Shown: piece after piece, positions 44,859-54,718 of the stretch
Layout of the letters: each line of letters begins with the position of its first letter
Position numbering within the stretch: the first letter of the stretch is position 1
DNA from: Croceimicrobium hydrocarbonivorans
GTDB lineage: Bacteria > Bacteroidota > Bacteroidia > Flavobacteriales > Schleiferiaceae
Length of the DNA: 64,000 nucleotides
NCBI RefSeq assembly: GCF_014524565.1
Contig: NZ_CP060139.1
Location: 2,425,501-2,489,500 of the forward strand
Direction of reading: 5' to 3'
Program-made: the position numbers and the translations under genes
The notes under the pieces: generated by a model
What the model was told of the DNA's origin: nothing
The model's database searches: none
The model's input: the letters and a program-made list of their open reading frames with translations, nothing else

Positions 44859-46175
44859 ATGAGTACAGCAGTTGGAAAATATATTCCTTATAAAGTAAAG
44901 GAAATTTCGTTAGCCGAATGGGGACGTAGAGAGATTGAGTTGGCAGAGGCTGAGATGCCCGGTTTAATGGCCCTTCGTGAAGAATATGGTAAAGAGAAGC
45001 CTTTGAAAGGTGCGCGTATTGCCGGATGTTTACACATGACCATTCAAACTGCTGTTCTTATCGAAACTTTGGTTGAATTAGGTGCTGAGGTTACCTGGTC
45101 ATCTTGTAATATTTATTCTACTCAAGATCATGCTGCTGCGGCCATCGCTAAAGCGGGTATTCCTGTTTATGCCTGGAAAGGAATGAATGAGGAGGAGTTT
45201 GATTGGTGTATCGAGCAAACTTTGTTCTTCGGAGAAGAACGTAAGCCTTTAAACATGATTTTAGATGATGGTGGTGATCTTACCAATATGGTATTGGATC
45301 AGTATCCAGAATTAGCTGAGGGCGTAAAAGGCTTAAGTGAAGAAACTACCACCGGTGTTCACCGTTTGTACGAGCGTATGCGTAAGGGAACCTTGCCTAT
45401 GCCTGCGATTAATGTGAATGACTCAGTAACCAAATCTAAGTTTGACAATAAATACGGTTGTCGCGAATCTGCAGTAGATGCTATTCGTCGTGCAACTGAT
45501 ATTATGATGGCGGGTAAAGTAGCCGTTGTTGCTGGTTATGGTGATGTGGGTAAAGGAACTGCAGCTTCATTGCGCGGTGCTGGATGTCGTGTTATCGTTA
45601 CCGAGATTGATCCCATTTGTGCTTTACAAGCAGCCATGGATGGTTTCGAGGTAAAGAAAATGATCAATGCGGTTGAAGAGGGAGATATCATCATTACTGC
45701 TACAGGTAATAAGGATATCGTTACCGGAGCCCATTTCGAGAAAATGAAGGACAAAGCCATCGTTTGTAATATTGGCCACTTCGATAATGAAATCGATGTA
45801 GCTTGGTTGAAGTCGAATCACGGCTCTAGCCACGTAGAAATTAAGCCACAGGTGGATAAGTATACCATCAATGGTAAAGATGTGATTCTTTTAGCGGAAG
45901 GTCGTTTGGTGAACTTAGGTTGTGCAACCGGTCACCCAAGCTTTGTAATGTCGAACTCTTTCACGAACCAAACTTTGGCTCAAATCGAGTTGTGGAAGAA
46001 CAGCGGTGATTACAAGAATGAAGTGTACACCTTACCTAAGCATTTAGATGAGAAAGTAGCTGAATTGCACTTGGCTAAGATTGGTGTAGAGCTGGATATT
46101 TTATCAGAGGAGCAGGCTCAATACATTGGTGTTGAAAAAGCTGGACCCTTTAAGCCAGAGTACTACAGATATTAG
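44859..46175 (+). CDS. ahcY: Adenosylhomocysteinase
   Basis: The open frame extends far upstream (to 44538) across the divergent gene and promoter, but [22 protein letters not shown] at 44859 is the true start; this gives 438 aa. The substrate/catalytic region has [18 protein letters not shown], and the NAD-binding Rossmann motif is [19 protein letters not shown]. The C-terminus [24 protein letters not shown] is family-exact. It hydrolyses S-adenosylhomocysteine to adenosine and homocysteine, sustaining methylation reactions. Confidence 0.98.
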   Translation: MSTAVGKYIPYKVKEISLAEWGRREIELAEAEMPGLMALREEYGKEKPLKGARIAGCLHMTIQTAVLIETLVELGAEVTWSSCNIYSTQDHAAAAIAKAGIPVYAWKGMNEEEFDWCIEQTLFFGEERKPLNMILDDGGDLTNMVLDQYPELAEGVKGLSEETTTGVHRLYERMRKGTLPMPAINVNDSVTKSKFDNKYGCRESAVDAIRRATDIMMAGKVAVVAGYGDVGKGTAASLRGAGCRVIVTEIDPICALQAAMDGFEVKKMINAVEEGDIIITATGNKDIVTGAHFEKMKDKAIVCNIGHFDNEIDVAWLKSNHGSSHVEIKPQVDKYTINGKDVILLAEGRLVNLGCATGHPSFVMSNSFTNQTLAQIELWKNSGDYKNEVYTLPKHLDEKVAELHLAKIGVELDILSEEQAQYIGVEKAGPFKPEYYRY

Positions 46176-46200
46176 AATTTTAATTCTAGATTTTTTCACA

Positions 46201-46227
46201 AAGCCCGTATTCATGCGGGCTTTTTTA
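46201..46227 (+). terminator. Rho-independent terminator of ahcY
   Basis: A 7-bp stem (aagcccg 46201-46207 with cgggctt 46216-46222) is followed by a T run, 25 bp after the ahcY stop. Confidence 0.85.
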
Positions 46228-46309
46228 ATTTATTACGCGTCGGAATCGCTTATTTATCTTAAGCTTAAGCGATTTTTGTTGTATTATTGTTACCGAAAGA
46301 GCGACTCTA

Positions 46310-47389
46310 ATGTTTTCTACGATGAACGTTTTTCAGTTGATTGCAACGCATACGACCGATTTGGTTTGTTTGCATGATGCTGATAATACAATACGTTTTG
46401 CCACGCCTAGTTCCATGCGAGTTTTAGGCTATAAGGCGGAAACCCTAGTAGGGCGAAAACTCACCGATTTTTTGAGTGAGGATTTCATCAATGAGATGGA
46501 CTTTACCACATTAATGCGCTTTTTCGATCAGCCTGGCACCCGGATTCGATATCAGATCAATCATGGTGAGGGCCGATTACGGTGGTTAGAGACTACTTAC
46601 ACAGAGCTCGAGGGAATCGGCAATGTGCAGTACCGTAGCTTAAGTACCACCCGTGATATTACGGAGAGTGTGCATTTAACGGAAGATCTGATGAATGCCC
46701 TATCCAAGGAGCAGGAACTTTCTAAGTTTAAAACCAATCTGTATTCTGTAGCCAGTCATGAGTTCAAAACGCCCTTAGCGGTGATTCAGGCCAATATTGA
46801 AATGCTGAAAGTAAAGCATACTCCCAAGATGATTAATCTGGGTCTGATCACTATGGAGGAGGAGGTAGATCGCCTCAATACCATGATCATGGATATGTTG
46901 GAACTGAAGAAGCTTACAACCGGTAGGCGAAACTTTAATTTGAGTAAAGTTGATTTTGTACAGATAATTAAAGAACTGATCAAGGAACACCAGGAATCCG
47001 GAACCAATAGCTGTAAATTAAGCTATCAGGTACTGGGAGAGTCCACGGAATTCCAGGCTGACTATTCTTTAATTCGCTACATTTTCAGCAATTTACTGGG
47101 AAATGCCATCAAGTTTTCAGATCCGGGATCGGAGGTGAAAGTGATGTTGGATTTCGAAAAAGATGATTTGGAGGTATCTTTTATAGATCACGGAATTGGA
47201 ATTCCAGAAGAAGATCAATCCAAGGTTTTTCAATCCTTTTACCGCGGTTCAAATGTCAGCAATGTGCCTGGCACCGGGGTGGGATTATCGATCGTTTCCG
47301 AGTTTGTAAAGCTTCATAAAGGAAAAATTAAATTGGTGAGTGAGGTAGGAAAGGGAAGTACTTTCACGCTGAGCTTGCCTAAACTCTGA
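46310..47389 (+). CDS. Cytosolic PAS-domain sensor histidine kinase
   Basis: A 359-aa kinase without membrane segments. Residues about 8-115 form a PAS domain (LVCLHDADNTIRFATPSSMRVLGY). The H-box is YSVASHEFKTPLAVIQANIE near 145, the N-box NLLGNAIKFSDPG, and the G-boxes DHGIGIPEED and GTGVGLSIVSEF. It should autophosphorylate in response to an internal cue. The two response-regulator genes follow immediately (5 bp, then a 4-nt overlap), so the three form one signalling module. Confidence 0.93.
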   Translation: MFSTMNVFQLIATHTTDLVCLHDADNTIRFATPSSMRVLGYKAETLVGRKLTDFLSEDFINEMDFTTLMRFFDQPGTRIRYQINHGEGRLRWLETTYTELEGIGNVQYRSLSTTRDITESVHLTEDLMNALSKEQELSKFKTNLYSVASHEFKTPLAVIQANIEMLKVKHTPKMINLGLITMEEEVDRLNTMIMDMLELKKLTTGRRNFNLSKVDFVQIIKELIKEHQESGTNSCKLSYQVLGESTEFQADYSLIRYIFSNLLGNAIKFSDPGSEVKVMLDFEKDDLEVSFIDHGIGIPEEDQSKVFQSFYRGSNVSNVPGTGVGLSIVSEFVKLHKGKIKLVSEVGKGSTFTLSLPKL

Positions 47390-47394
47390 TTGTT

Positions 47395-48135
47395 ATGCAA
47401 AAGAAACTGCTAATTGTTGAGGACAACGAGAAACTGTTGAACTCTATGACCGCTCTCTTTGAAGACTACTTTCTGGTTTTCGAAGCGCACAACGGAATGG
47501 AAGGCTTGGAAAAATGCCGCCTGAACATGCCCGACATCATCATTAGTGATATCATGATGCCGGAAATGAATGGCTACGAGCTTACCGAAAGCGTGAAGTC
47601 TAATGAACGTACTTCACACATCCCCATCATTTTATTAACGGCCTTAGGTGAGGACGAACGCCGAATCGAAGGATATAACTTCGGGGCGGATGATTACATC
47701 GTAAAACCTTTTAAATTCGACATCCTCTTAGCAAGGGTAAATAACCTGCTAAAGACTCGGGAGCAATTGCGAAGAATTTACGATACTTCGGCTCCAATTA
47801 ACCATGAGTTTGGGATTAAGGATCCCGTACTGTCACATATGGAAGCGCTTTTGGTGAACCATTTCCGATTCCGTAATTTCAGTATTCCTCAAATTGCCGA
47901 GCTCATGAATATGACCACGCCCAAGCTGGAGCGTGAAGTAAAGCGATTAACAGGAATGACGCCTATTCAGTATATCAATGATTTCCGACTGCATAAGGCG
48001 AAAAATATGCTGCAAACCGAGGATATGAGTATATTCGAAGTGTCTCACGCTTTGGGTTTCCGCAGCTTGAGTTATTTTGGGAAAGCCTATAAAGATAAAT
48101 TTGGAATTTCCCCTTCAAAGACAAAACAACTATGA
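47395..48135 (+). CDS. Response regulator with AraC-type DNA-binding domain
   Basis: A 246-aa protein. The receiver (residues 1-120) has phospho-acceptor Asp in IIISDIMMPEMNG (Asp 52) and the switch Lys in DYIVKPF. The C-terminal AraC HTH has RNFSIPQIAELMNMTTPKLEREVKRLTGMTPIQYINDFRLHKAKNML split over its first helix pair, and FEVSHALGFRSLSYFGKAYK in the second. It is the likely transcriptional output of the upstream kinase. Confidence 0.94.
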   Translation: MQKKLLIVEDNEKLLNSMTALFEDYFLVFEAHNGMEGLEKCRLNMPDIIISDIMMPEMNGYELTESVKSNERTSHIPIILLTALGEDERRIEGYNFGADDYIVKPFKFDILLARVNNLLKTREQLRRIYDTSAPINHEFGIKDPVLSHMEALLVNHFRFRNFSIPQIAELMNMTTPKLEREVKRLTGMTPIQYINDFRLHKAKNMLQTEDMSIFEVSHALGFRSLSYFGKAYKDKFGISPSKTKQL

Positions 48136-48545
48136 GTAATTCCGGGGTAAGCATCATGATCGTTGATAATGATCAGGTAAACAGCTTTGTACTCAAGAAC
48201 ATAATCATGCGTAATTATGCCGATGCCAAGGTAGAATTGTTGCCCGATGGTGCGGAGGCCCTGGAAGAACTTAAGCGGATGGACCAGAGTTCGGAAGATT
48301 TTCCGGCGGTTATCCTTCTCGATATTTATATGCCCGTAATGGATGGTTTTGAATTCCTTGATGCTTATGTGAAGGAATTTGCTCACAAGCAATCCATCAT
48401 TTTTGCCATGAGTAATTCACTGATCAAAGAAGATCAGCAAAGAGCCAATGAATACGAAGTGGTAAAAGGATTTATTACCAAGCCATTGATTTATAATAAT
48501 ATCGAATTCATCATCGAAACCTACCTCCAGGAACGCGATAATTAA
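48132..48545 (+). CDS. Single-domain response regulator
   Basis: A 137-aa stand-alone receiver. ILLDIYMPVMDGFEFLDAY contains phospho-acceptor Asp 64; FAMSNSLIKEDQQRANEY and GFITKPL supply the Thr/Ser and Lys switch. Lacking an output domain, it may act as a phosphate sink, a shuttle or a protein-binding output of the same kinase. It is coupled by a 4-nt overlap (ATGA) to the AraC-type regulator and followed by a terminator. Confidence 0.93.
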   Translation: MSNSGVSIMIVDNDQVNSFVLKNIIMRNYADAKVELLPDGAEALEELKRMDQSSEDFPAVILLDIYMPVMDGFEFLDAYVKEFAHKQSIIFAMSNSLIKEDQQRANEYEVVKGFITKPLIYNNIEFIIETYLQERDN

Positions 48546-48600
48546 TGCCTTCCTAAGACCTCGCACAAGGTCATGAAACGAAACAACCATAACAATCCTG

Positions 48601-48633
48601 GCCGTCTTGCTAATACCGAGGCGGCTTTTTTTT
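48601..48633 (+). terminator. Rho-independent terminator of the kinase/regulator operon
   Basis: An 8-bp stem with two G-U pairs (gccgtctt 48601-48608 with gaggcggc 48618-48625) is followed by eight T residues. Confidence 0.8.
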
Positions 48634-48748
48634 GCTTGAATGATATCGCTAACTAGTTGGAGTTTTTTTCTTCTGCTATTCTGATTAGCTTTAAGGTCTT
48701 AAGCCGATTTTTAATCTTTTTTCCAGCTTCTGATCTTGATTCGCTTTT

Positions 48749-50833
48749 ATGGCACGCTTCATATTTCAGGTTTTCTTTGTTCTCTTGGGTTTTGTGCTTC
48801 AGGCTCAAGTCCAAGGCTTAAATCCGACTAATTATGGGCTCAGGGTTCAGGCTTTGACCCCTTATGGAAATCAGTTCCTCGCGACCACCCTGCAACCTTA
48901 TTTTCTGAAATTTGATCAAAGTAGCCTTAGTCCCAATGGTTATACTGACTTTCAGGCCAGCTTTAAAGTAGAGAATTTAGCCGCATTGGGGGATACTATT
49001 CTTTACGAATGGAAGCAGCCTTATTTAAGCCAAGCTTGGGTGGTTTCTTATTCTAAGGATGCTGGGCAAACCTGGAACTTGCATCCGCATTTGCGCAACT
49101 ACTCAGGTCAATTACACTTCTTTGACTCCCTCTTTGTAGTAGATGGGGAATACAGCTTAATCCGATATACCCTAGATGGAGGGAGAACCTACGATAGTTT
49201 GAACTTGGCAGGCGCGTCAATCTTGGGTAAAGATGCAAATGGGCTGTTTTTACGTAAATCTTTGGGAGATAGCCTGATGTACCTCGATGCCTCTGGGCCA
49301 AGTGGTATTGGGCTTTTAGATAGCAGTTTGGGCTCTTTAAATCATCTGCATAGGGGAGGGGGACATTATTTCTTGCTTCATAATTGGAGTGAGCTTATTG
49401 AATTAGACTCGGCTTTTAATTGGCTGCGTTCGGTACATCATTTTGATCCAGGCTTAAATTCCGATTTTAAATCATTTAAAAATGGAGATACGCTGGTTTA
49501 TGCGAAGGGGGATTCTGTTTTGTATTCTTTGGATGTGGGTCAGTCTTGGTCAGTTGAGGGGATTAATGCTCCTTTAAATCGGGATCGTAAGTGTTTAGGG
49601 CTGCAAGGTTCCCAACTTATATATAGCCATGGGGCCGGTACTCTTTTGTTGTTCGATTTAAAGAATAGTACCCTTAGTTATAGTGGTCAGAATGCCTATC
49701 CGGGCCTTTATGAGCTTTGTGCAGCAGGACCTCAGTATGTAGGATTAGCGCCCCAGAGTTTTGCGGGATTAAATCCTGCCTTTAGTATTTTTCATCGTAT
49801 GGATCAGCAAGGGAAATCCGTGGATACTAGCTTGGTTCCTTTTGCCTCAAACAGATTAGCTCCTGCTATGGCCTTTAAAGATTCCTTGAATGGTATTTAT
49901 GCAGATCTAGGAATCTTTTATTACAGCAGTGATGGTGGCAAGTCTTGGCAATCTGTGCCAGATTCTGATACTGCTCAATACTTTAATATACAGGTTTCCA
50001 GAGACGCGAATTGTTATTTTGGATATGGTATAAGTAAACAAGGTGTTTTTCTATCGCGCGTAGATGATCTGGGAAATCGATCGGCACTCAATTTTAATTT
50101 TAGCGGCGGTAATAGAATTCGTGATATTGCCTTTAGCTCTTGTGATACCGGTTTAGTGGTTTCTGATTATGGGATCTATAAAACCACGGATGGCGGCCTG
50201 AGTTTTCAACTTGTACATCAGAGCTCTAAACTTTCTTGGCACTTGCAGTTTAAGCAGGATACGCTCTTTTTAGCAGGTCGCGATAGCAATTATTACTCCC
50301 TTGGTTATACCGGACCATTTATTCCGATTGCCGCCCAGCCTCATTATAATTGGCATGGAGAAAGTGGGCCTTATTTTTTCTTTAATTCCCATCGAGTAAT
50401 TAGCTATGATGCAGATGAGAGCAAGTTTAGGATTGCCGATACTCGCCATAATTATAGTCAGAGCTTGAGCCTACCGGTGGATTATATTTATGATTTTCTG
50501 CCTAGTGATTTTGGTGCGGTAGCCATTGGCGCTGGAGGGCAGTTCTACGGTATTCGTGAGGAGGCTTTGTTTCCTGCGGATATTGCTTTGATTGAAGGGC
50601 TGTCATTGCAGCCTGAGATTAAAGTGTATCCAAATCCCAGTAAAGGTTATTTGATCATTGAAGGAGGGGATTTTAAAGAGTATAAGCTCTATAGCCTTAA
50701 AGGGTACTTACTGGATTCAGGTTATATAAATGAGCGTATTGATATTTCGAAGTTCCAATCTGGAATTTATATTTTGGAATTGAATGGCTTTGAAGAGTCT
50801 AGTTCGGTTCGTCGACTGATTTATCGAGAATAA
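48749..50833 (+). CDS. Secreted repeat-rich protein with T9SS type A sorting domain
   Basis: A 694-aa protein with signal peptide MARFIFQVFFVLLGFVLQAQ. The body contains Asp-box/sialidase-like propeller segments (YSKDAGQTWNLHPHL, YTLDGGRTYDSLNL, YSSDGGKSWQSVP, KTTDGGLSFQLVHQ). The C-terminus VYPNPSKGYLIIEGG to YILELNGFEESSSVRRLIY is a T9SS type A sorting domain. It probably forms a large extracellular beta-propeller like BNR/Ycf48-type photosystem-repeat proteins; no catalytic residue can be named. Its stop is adjacent to the convergent sensor kinase gene. Confidence 0.85.
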   Translation: MARFIFQVFFVLLGFVLQAQVQGLNPTNYGLRVQALTPYGNQFLATTLQPYFLKFDQSSLSPNGYTDFQASFKVENLAALGDTILYEWKQPYLSQAWVVSYSKDAGQTWNLHPHLRNYSGQLHFFDSLFVVDGEYSLIRYTLDGGRTYDSLNLAGASILGKDANGLFLRKSLGDSLMYLDASGPSGIGLLDSSLGSLNHLHRGGGHYFLLHNWSELIELDSAFNWLRSVHHFDPGLNSDFKSFKNGDTLVYAKGDSVLYSLDVGQSWSVEGINAPLNRDRKCLGLQGSQLIYSHGAGTLLLFDLKNSTLSYSGQNAYPGLYELCAAGPQYVGLAPQSFAGLNPAFSIFHRMDQQGKSVDTSLVPFASNRLAPAMAFKDSLNGIYADLGIFYYSSDGGKSWQSVPDSDTAQYFNIQVSRDANCYFGYGISKQGVFLSRVDDLGNRSALNFNFSGGNRIRDIAFSSCDTGLVVSDYGIYKTTDGGLSFQLVHQSSKLSWHLQFKQDTLFLAGRDSNYYSLGYTGPFIPIAAQPHYNWHGESGPYFFFNSHRVISYDADESKFRIADTRHNYSQSLSLPVDYIYDFLPSDFGAVAIGAGGQFYGIREEALFPADIALIEGLSLQPEIKVYPNPSKGYLIIEGGDFKEYKLYSLKGYLLDSGYINERIDISKFQSGIYILELNGFEESSSVRRLIYRE

Positions 50834-53737
50834 TCAGGATCTTTTAAAGGGGAGCAGGAAGCTAACTTGGGTACCGGGGTAAATAAGGTCCTCGCTTAAA
50901 GAGTTGATGATAATCAAGCCAGTTTCATCTTGATTGTTGAATTGCATTAGCCTTTCTCGAACTAATTGGATGCCTCTGGAAATATGTTTGGATTCCCTTT
51001 CTCTTGGATTCTTTTTCCAACCCAAGCCATTATCTTCAATACAAACTTGCAGTTGTTCAGGATTTTGAAGTTTAATTCGGAGCTTTAATTTTTTGTCTTT
51101 TTCGCGTTTCCTTAACCCATGCCACAGGGCATTTTCAATGAAAGGCTGTAGCATCATGGTGGGGATAAATGTTTCTTGAATATTTAGTTTTTCATCTACC
51201 TCAATCTGGAATGTTAGTTCGGAATCAAGGCGAACGGACTCCAGTTCAACATATAGCTTCAGGCGTTTGATTTCTTCTTCCAAACTAATGCGATTGTGAA
51301 ACAAGGACTCTAATTGGAGTTTTAAGAGTTTCGAAATGCCGCTGATATAATGAATGGCCTTGATGTCCTTATATTTTGAGGCAAAGTGTTGCACTGTATT
51401 CAACGAGTTGAATAGAAAATGCGGGTTCATCATGGCGGTTAATGAGCGTAATTCTAATGCCTTTACTTGTTGCAGTACTTCAAGTTTTTGGGCTTCTTCC
51501 ATTCTGACTTGTTTTACGCGAATTAGGGCAATCCAAACCATAAGAGCCACCAGGCTTAAGCCAAGCACTAATTGGAAAAAGATGTTTTGCCAAAAAGGGG
51601 CGGCAATGCTAAAAGTGAAGCTTTGGGTGGGGGAGGCGTCAAATGGAGAATTCGACATCCTGATATTCAGTTCGTATTTACCGGGATGTAAATTGAAGAG
51701 TTCGATAAGATCATTATTCATTGGCAGCCACTGGCCAGCAGTGGAGTTGATTTGATAATAGGCATAGGCTTTATTTCCTGGACGGCCTTTGCGTTTTAAA
51801 TGGAAGCGAATATTGTTCTGATCGTATTGAAATTCGGGGATTGAGCCCTTATTAATGTCCATAGTTTTCCCCGGGATCAGGGTATAGGAGTCCAGGTAAA
51901 ATTCAGGGAAGCTGCTTTTGAATTTCTGCCAATCTTCGGCTTTTAAAATGCTTAAACCTTTATTACCGCCAACCCATATTTGATCCTCATCTTGATCATA
52001 AAAAAGGTAGCTTACTTCGTCCGAAAGTAGTCCGGAATGCTTGCCGAGATAAAGTGTGTCCTGCTCAGAAAAGCAAAAGAGTCCTTTCTTGGTGCCGGCA
52101 TAAATACGTCCTAGTTTATCCGTACAAACTGAGGTGTAGATGGATGGGTCTTCATCCGGACTTATCTTTTGGAATCGCCCTTCCTTAAAGTAATAGAGCC
52201 CTATAGAGGAGGCGATTAACAATTCGCCTTTTTGGTTTAGGTGGAGGTCGTTAATAGGTGAGTTAAGTAACTCGGGTGCAGTTTTTACAATGAGAAAATC
52301 AAGATTAACACTATCTTTTCGATAGCGATGAAAAAGGTGTAAGCCTGTTTTTGTGGCTACTGCGCTAAGGCCCTTCTTAAAAAGGATGATATCCGTTAAT
52401 TGTCGACCGGTAAATCGAATAATTTCCAGGGTCTTGTTCTGGTATTTTTTCAAAATGGTGCCAGCGTAGGTTCCGGCATATACCGTGTCGCCATCATGGC
52501 TTAAGGTGGAAGCAGGTATATTGTGTACCCGGTTATTTATTGGGTATTCAGCTGCAAAATAGTCTTCCGGTTTTCCCTTGGATAGGCCTGTGTAAATAGA
52601 ACCCGAATTGAGGATAAGTACATCATTACAATAGGACCGAAGATTCTTGGAGCTTCGAATAGGTCGTGCTCTAAAGTTGGAATCAATAAGATCCAAGCCA
52701 GCGCCACTAGCGGCTAAAAACTGCTTATCACCGAGGGGTTCAATTCTATTGATGAAATTGCTACCCAGGCCCGATTCGATATTGATGTATTTAAATGGCT
52801 TATTGGGAATGCAGAGCAAGCCATCATAATTGGTAGATATCCAAAGATTCTGATTAATATCTACATAGAGGTAATTAACATGTTGATTTTCCAGCGAAAG
52901 CTGATGGGTTTGATCCAGCCACTGTCCATTATAATACTGCAAAATTTGCATGCTCTTGGTAGCCAGCCAGATGTTGTATCGACCCATATTGCAATAGGCC
53001 CTAATTTCATCTGAAACCGGCAGTTCCAAGCTGTCTTTAAGTTTGAGATCTTGATTCAGGAAGTAGATTTTCTGGTTTTGGATTAAGGATATTAAACCCG
53101 CCTGATCTTGAAACAGCGCCCCAACTTCCTGCCTTCGGTTTTTTAGCGAATTTATTTCCAGGAACTGATCATCCCGAAAAAGAAAGGGTCCGTGGTCTGT
53201 TCCAATAAGTAGGCGGCCTTCTTTTAATTGAATTAGGGAATTGATACGCGGCCTTAGCAGTGGGTCATTGACCAAGTATATTTCTTTGTGAATAGTACCC
53301 TTGCGGTTGGAGAATAAAATTTCCGTTTCCTGATAGCTGATCAAGGAAGTGTCGTCATCTTTAAACTGAAGGTCTAAATGCCGCGGGGATCCGGTGCTTA
53401 TGGTGCTTAGGTTTTGGCCATTATAATGCAGGGTCTGAAAAAGTTTTAGGTGACTCAGCCAGATGTTTTGGTCGTCTAAAACTACAATGCCTTCTACCAG
53501 GCCTAGTTTGGTGTTTTGCAGGAAATCTGGGACAATAAACCGATTGCCATCGTAGTAAACTACACCATTGGCTGTGCTTACCCAAAGTTGCTGCCATTGA
53601 TCTTCATCAATGCGATAAACCTCATTGCTGGGGAGGCCATCTTTTAGGTCATAAGTCTCGTAGAGCAGAGTCGCCTGAGCCCATAATTCAGTGCAGCTTG
53701 GAATTATTGTCAGTAATAAGAGTAGGTAATTTTTCAT
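50834..53737 (-). CDS. Two-component-regulator propeller sensor histidine kinase (LytS-type)
   Basis: A 967-aa protein with signal peptide MKNYLLLLLTIIPSCTELWAQ. It has a long periplasmic region with about ten Reg_prop repeats (for example DGLPSNEVYRIDEDQWQQLWV, GLLSDEVSYLFYDQDEDQIWV), a Y_Y_Y Ig-like domain near 640-730, a transmembrane helix (FFQLVLGLSLVALMVWIALI), a His_kinase domain (MMNPHFLFNSLNTVQHF) and an HATPase (MLQPFIENALWHGLRKR). It senses an external signal through its propeller pair and passes phosphate to the LytTR regulator, whose gene overlaps by 4 nt upstream. Confidence 0.94.
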   Translation of the reverse strand: MKNYLLLLLTIIPSCTELWAQATLLYETYDLKDGLPSNEVYRIDEDQWQQLWVSTANGVVYYDGNRFIVPDFLQNTKLGLVEGIVVLDDQNIWLSHLKLFQTLHYNGQNLSTISTGSPRHLDLQFKDDDTSLISYQETEILFSNRKGTIHKEIYLVNDPLLRPRINSLIQLKEGRLLIGTDHGPFLFRDDQFLEINSLKNRRQEVGALFQDQAGLISLIQNQKIYFLNQDLKLKDSLELPVSDEIRAYCNMGRYNIWLATKSMQILQYYNGQWLDQTHQLSLENQHVNYLYVDINQNLWISTNYDGLLCIPNKPFKYINIESGLGSNFINRIEPLGDKQFLAASGAGLDLIDSNFRARPIRSSKNLRSYCNDVLILNSGSIYTGLSKGKPEDYFAAEYPINNRVHNIPASTLSHDGDTVYAGTYAGTILKKYQNKTLEIIRFTGRQLTDIILFKKGLSAVATKTGLHLFHRYRKDSVNLDFLIVKTAPELLNSPINDLHLNQKGELLIASSIGLYYFKEGRFQKISPDEDPSIYTSVCTDKLGRIYAGTKKGLFCFSEQDTLYLGKHSGLLSDEVSYLFYDQDEDQIWVGGNKGLSILKAEDWQKFKSSFPEFYLDSYTLIPGKTMDINKGSIPEFQYDQNNIRFHLKRKGRPGNKAYAYYQINSTAGQWLPMNNDLIELFNLHPGKYELNIRMSNSPFDASPTQSFTFSIAAPFWQNIFFQLVLGLSLVALMVWIALIRVKQVRMEEAQKLEVLQQVKALELRSLTAMMNPHFLFNSLNTVQHFASKYKDIKAIHYISGISKLLKLQLESLFHNRISLEEEIKRLKLYVELESVRLDSELTFQIEVDEKLNIQETFIPTMMLQPFIENALWHGLRKREKDKKLKLRIKLQNPEQLQVCIEDNGLGWKKNPRERESKHISRGIQLVRERLMQFNNQDETGLIIINSLSEDLIYPGTQVSFLLPFKRS

Positions 53738-54507
53738 AAACCCGGACGGGTGCAGAACTCCTCTAATCTGCGTTTAAAATCAAGTAGTTTTCGTTTAGCG
53801 ATGGGAACCCTTTCGCCATTTGTCATAATAACCATGCTTCCTCCTTCCGTGGTAAAGGAGCTCATGAAATTCATGTTTATCATATGCGAATTATGGGGGC
53901 GAAAGAACAATTCTTGAGGAAGGGCTTTCTCAAATTCTTTCAGGGTTTTGGAGACTAATCGATTGCCATCGGGATTTAATTTTAAGTGGGTATAGCAGCC
54001 GTCGGCCTCTAATCGAATAATCTTGTCTAAAGCTAAGATCTCCATCCCATTCGCTTTGGGTATCGCAATTCTATTAACTGATTTAGTGGGTTTGTGAATT
54101 TGTTCTCTTTTAAGTGCAAGGGCTTTTTGACATGCCCTTTGCAATTCAAAGGGGTCTATAGGTTTGGTAATGTAATCCAGAGCGGAGGCTTTAATGGCTT
54201 CAATGCCGAAGTCATTAAAGGCAGTTACAAATACTAATGCCGGTTTAGACTTTAAAAAATTGATTTTTTCCAGAAATTCGAATCCATCGGTATCTGGCAT
54301 TTTAATGTCTAAAAAGAGGAGATCGAAATCTTCAAGCATTAAAATGTCGGTAGCCTCATTTGCCGAGGAGGCCATGCTAATGGAGTCTATTTGTTCCGCA
54401 CAAAATTGTTCTAGTAGAGAAGATAGGTTTTCGCGCGCAAGACGCTCGTCATCAATAAGTAAAGTTCTCAGTTTCATCGAGCCTTGAGTGTCAATTACAG
54501 CATTCAA
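53734..54507 (-). CDS. LytTR-family response regulator
   Basis: A 257-aa protein as drawn; MKLRTLLIDDERLARENL at 54477 is an equally likely start (247 aa). The receiver has phospho-acceptor Asp in LLFLDIKMPDTDGFEF and LDYITKPIDPFEL. The LytTR DNA-binding domain spans about residues 150-255 (KIIRLEADGCYTHLKLN, RPHNSHMINMNFM). It is the partner of the propeller kinase immediately downstream. The target promoters are unknown. Confidence 0.94.
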   Translation of the reverse strand: MNAVIDTQGSMKLRTLLIDDERLARENLSSLLEQFCAEQIDSISMASSANEATDILMLEDFDLLFLDIKMPDTDGFEFLEKINFLKSKPALVFVTAFNDFGIEAIKASALDYITKPIDPFELQRACQKALALKREQIHKPTKSVNRIAIPKANGMEILALDKIIRLEADGCYTHLKLNPDGNRLVSKTLKEFEKALPQELFFRPHNSHMINMNFMSSFTTEGGSMVIMTNGERVPIAKRKLLDFKRRLEEFCTRPGL

Positions 54508-54673
54508 AAAGTTTCCTGGTCTTTGAATGAAGAAACAGATCTTGATCTGTGGGGCTTCAAATACAAGCTGAGGTAGGGGCCTTATTTCTGGTCCTCCAAA
54601 TTTTTAACCGATATAAAAGTGCTAATTAGCTTGGAATTAATCAATTCTGATTGGGAGGAAAATCCCTGTTTTT

Positions 54674-54710
54674 AAAAATCAGAGGATACCATAATAGGTA
54701 CCCTCTGATC
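54674..54710 (-). terminator. Rho-independent terminator downstream of 54719-55408
   Basis: On the minus strand a 12-bp stem with one G-U pair and a 6-nt loop (arms at 54697-54708 and 54679-54690) is followed by U-rich sequence at about 54674-54678, just past the T9SS gene stop. Confidence 0.8.
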
Positions 54711-54718
54711 TGGCTTCT

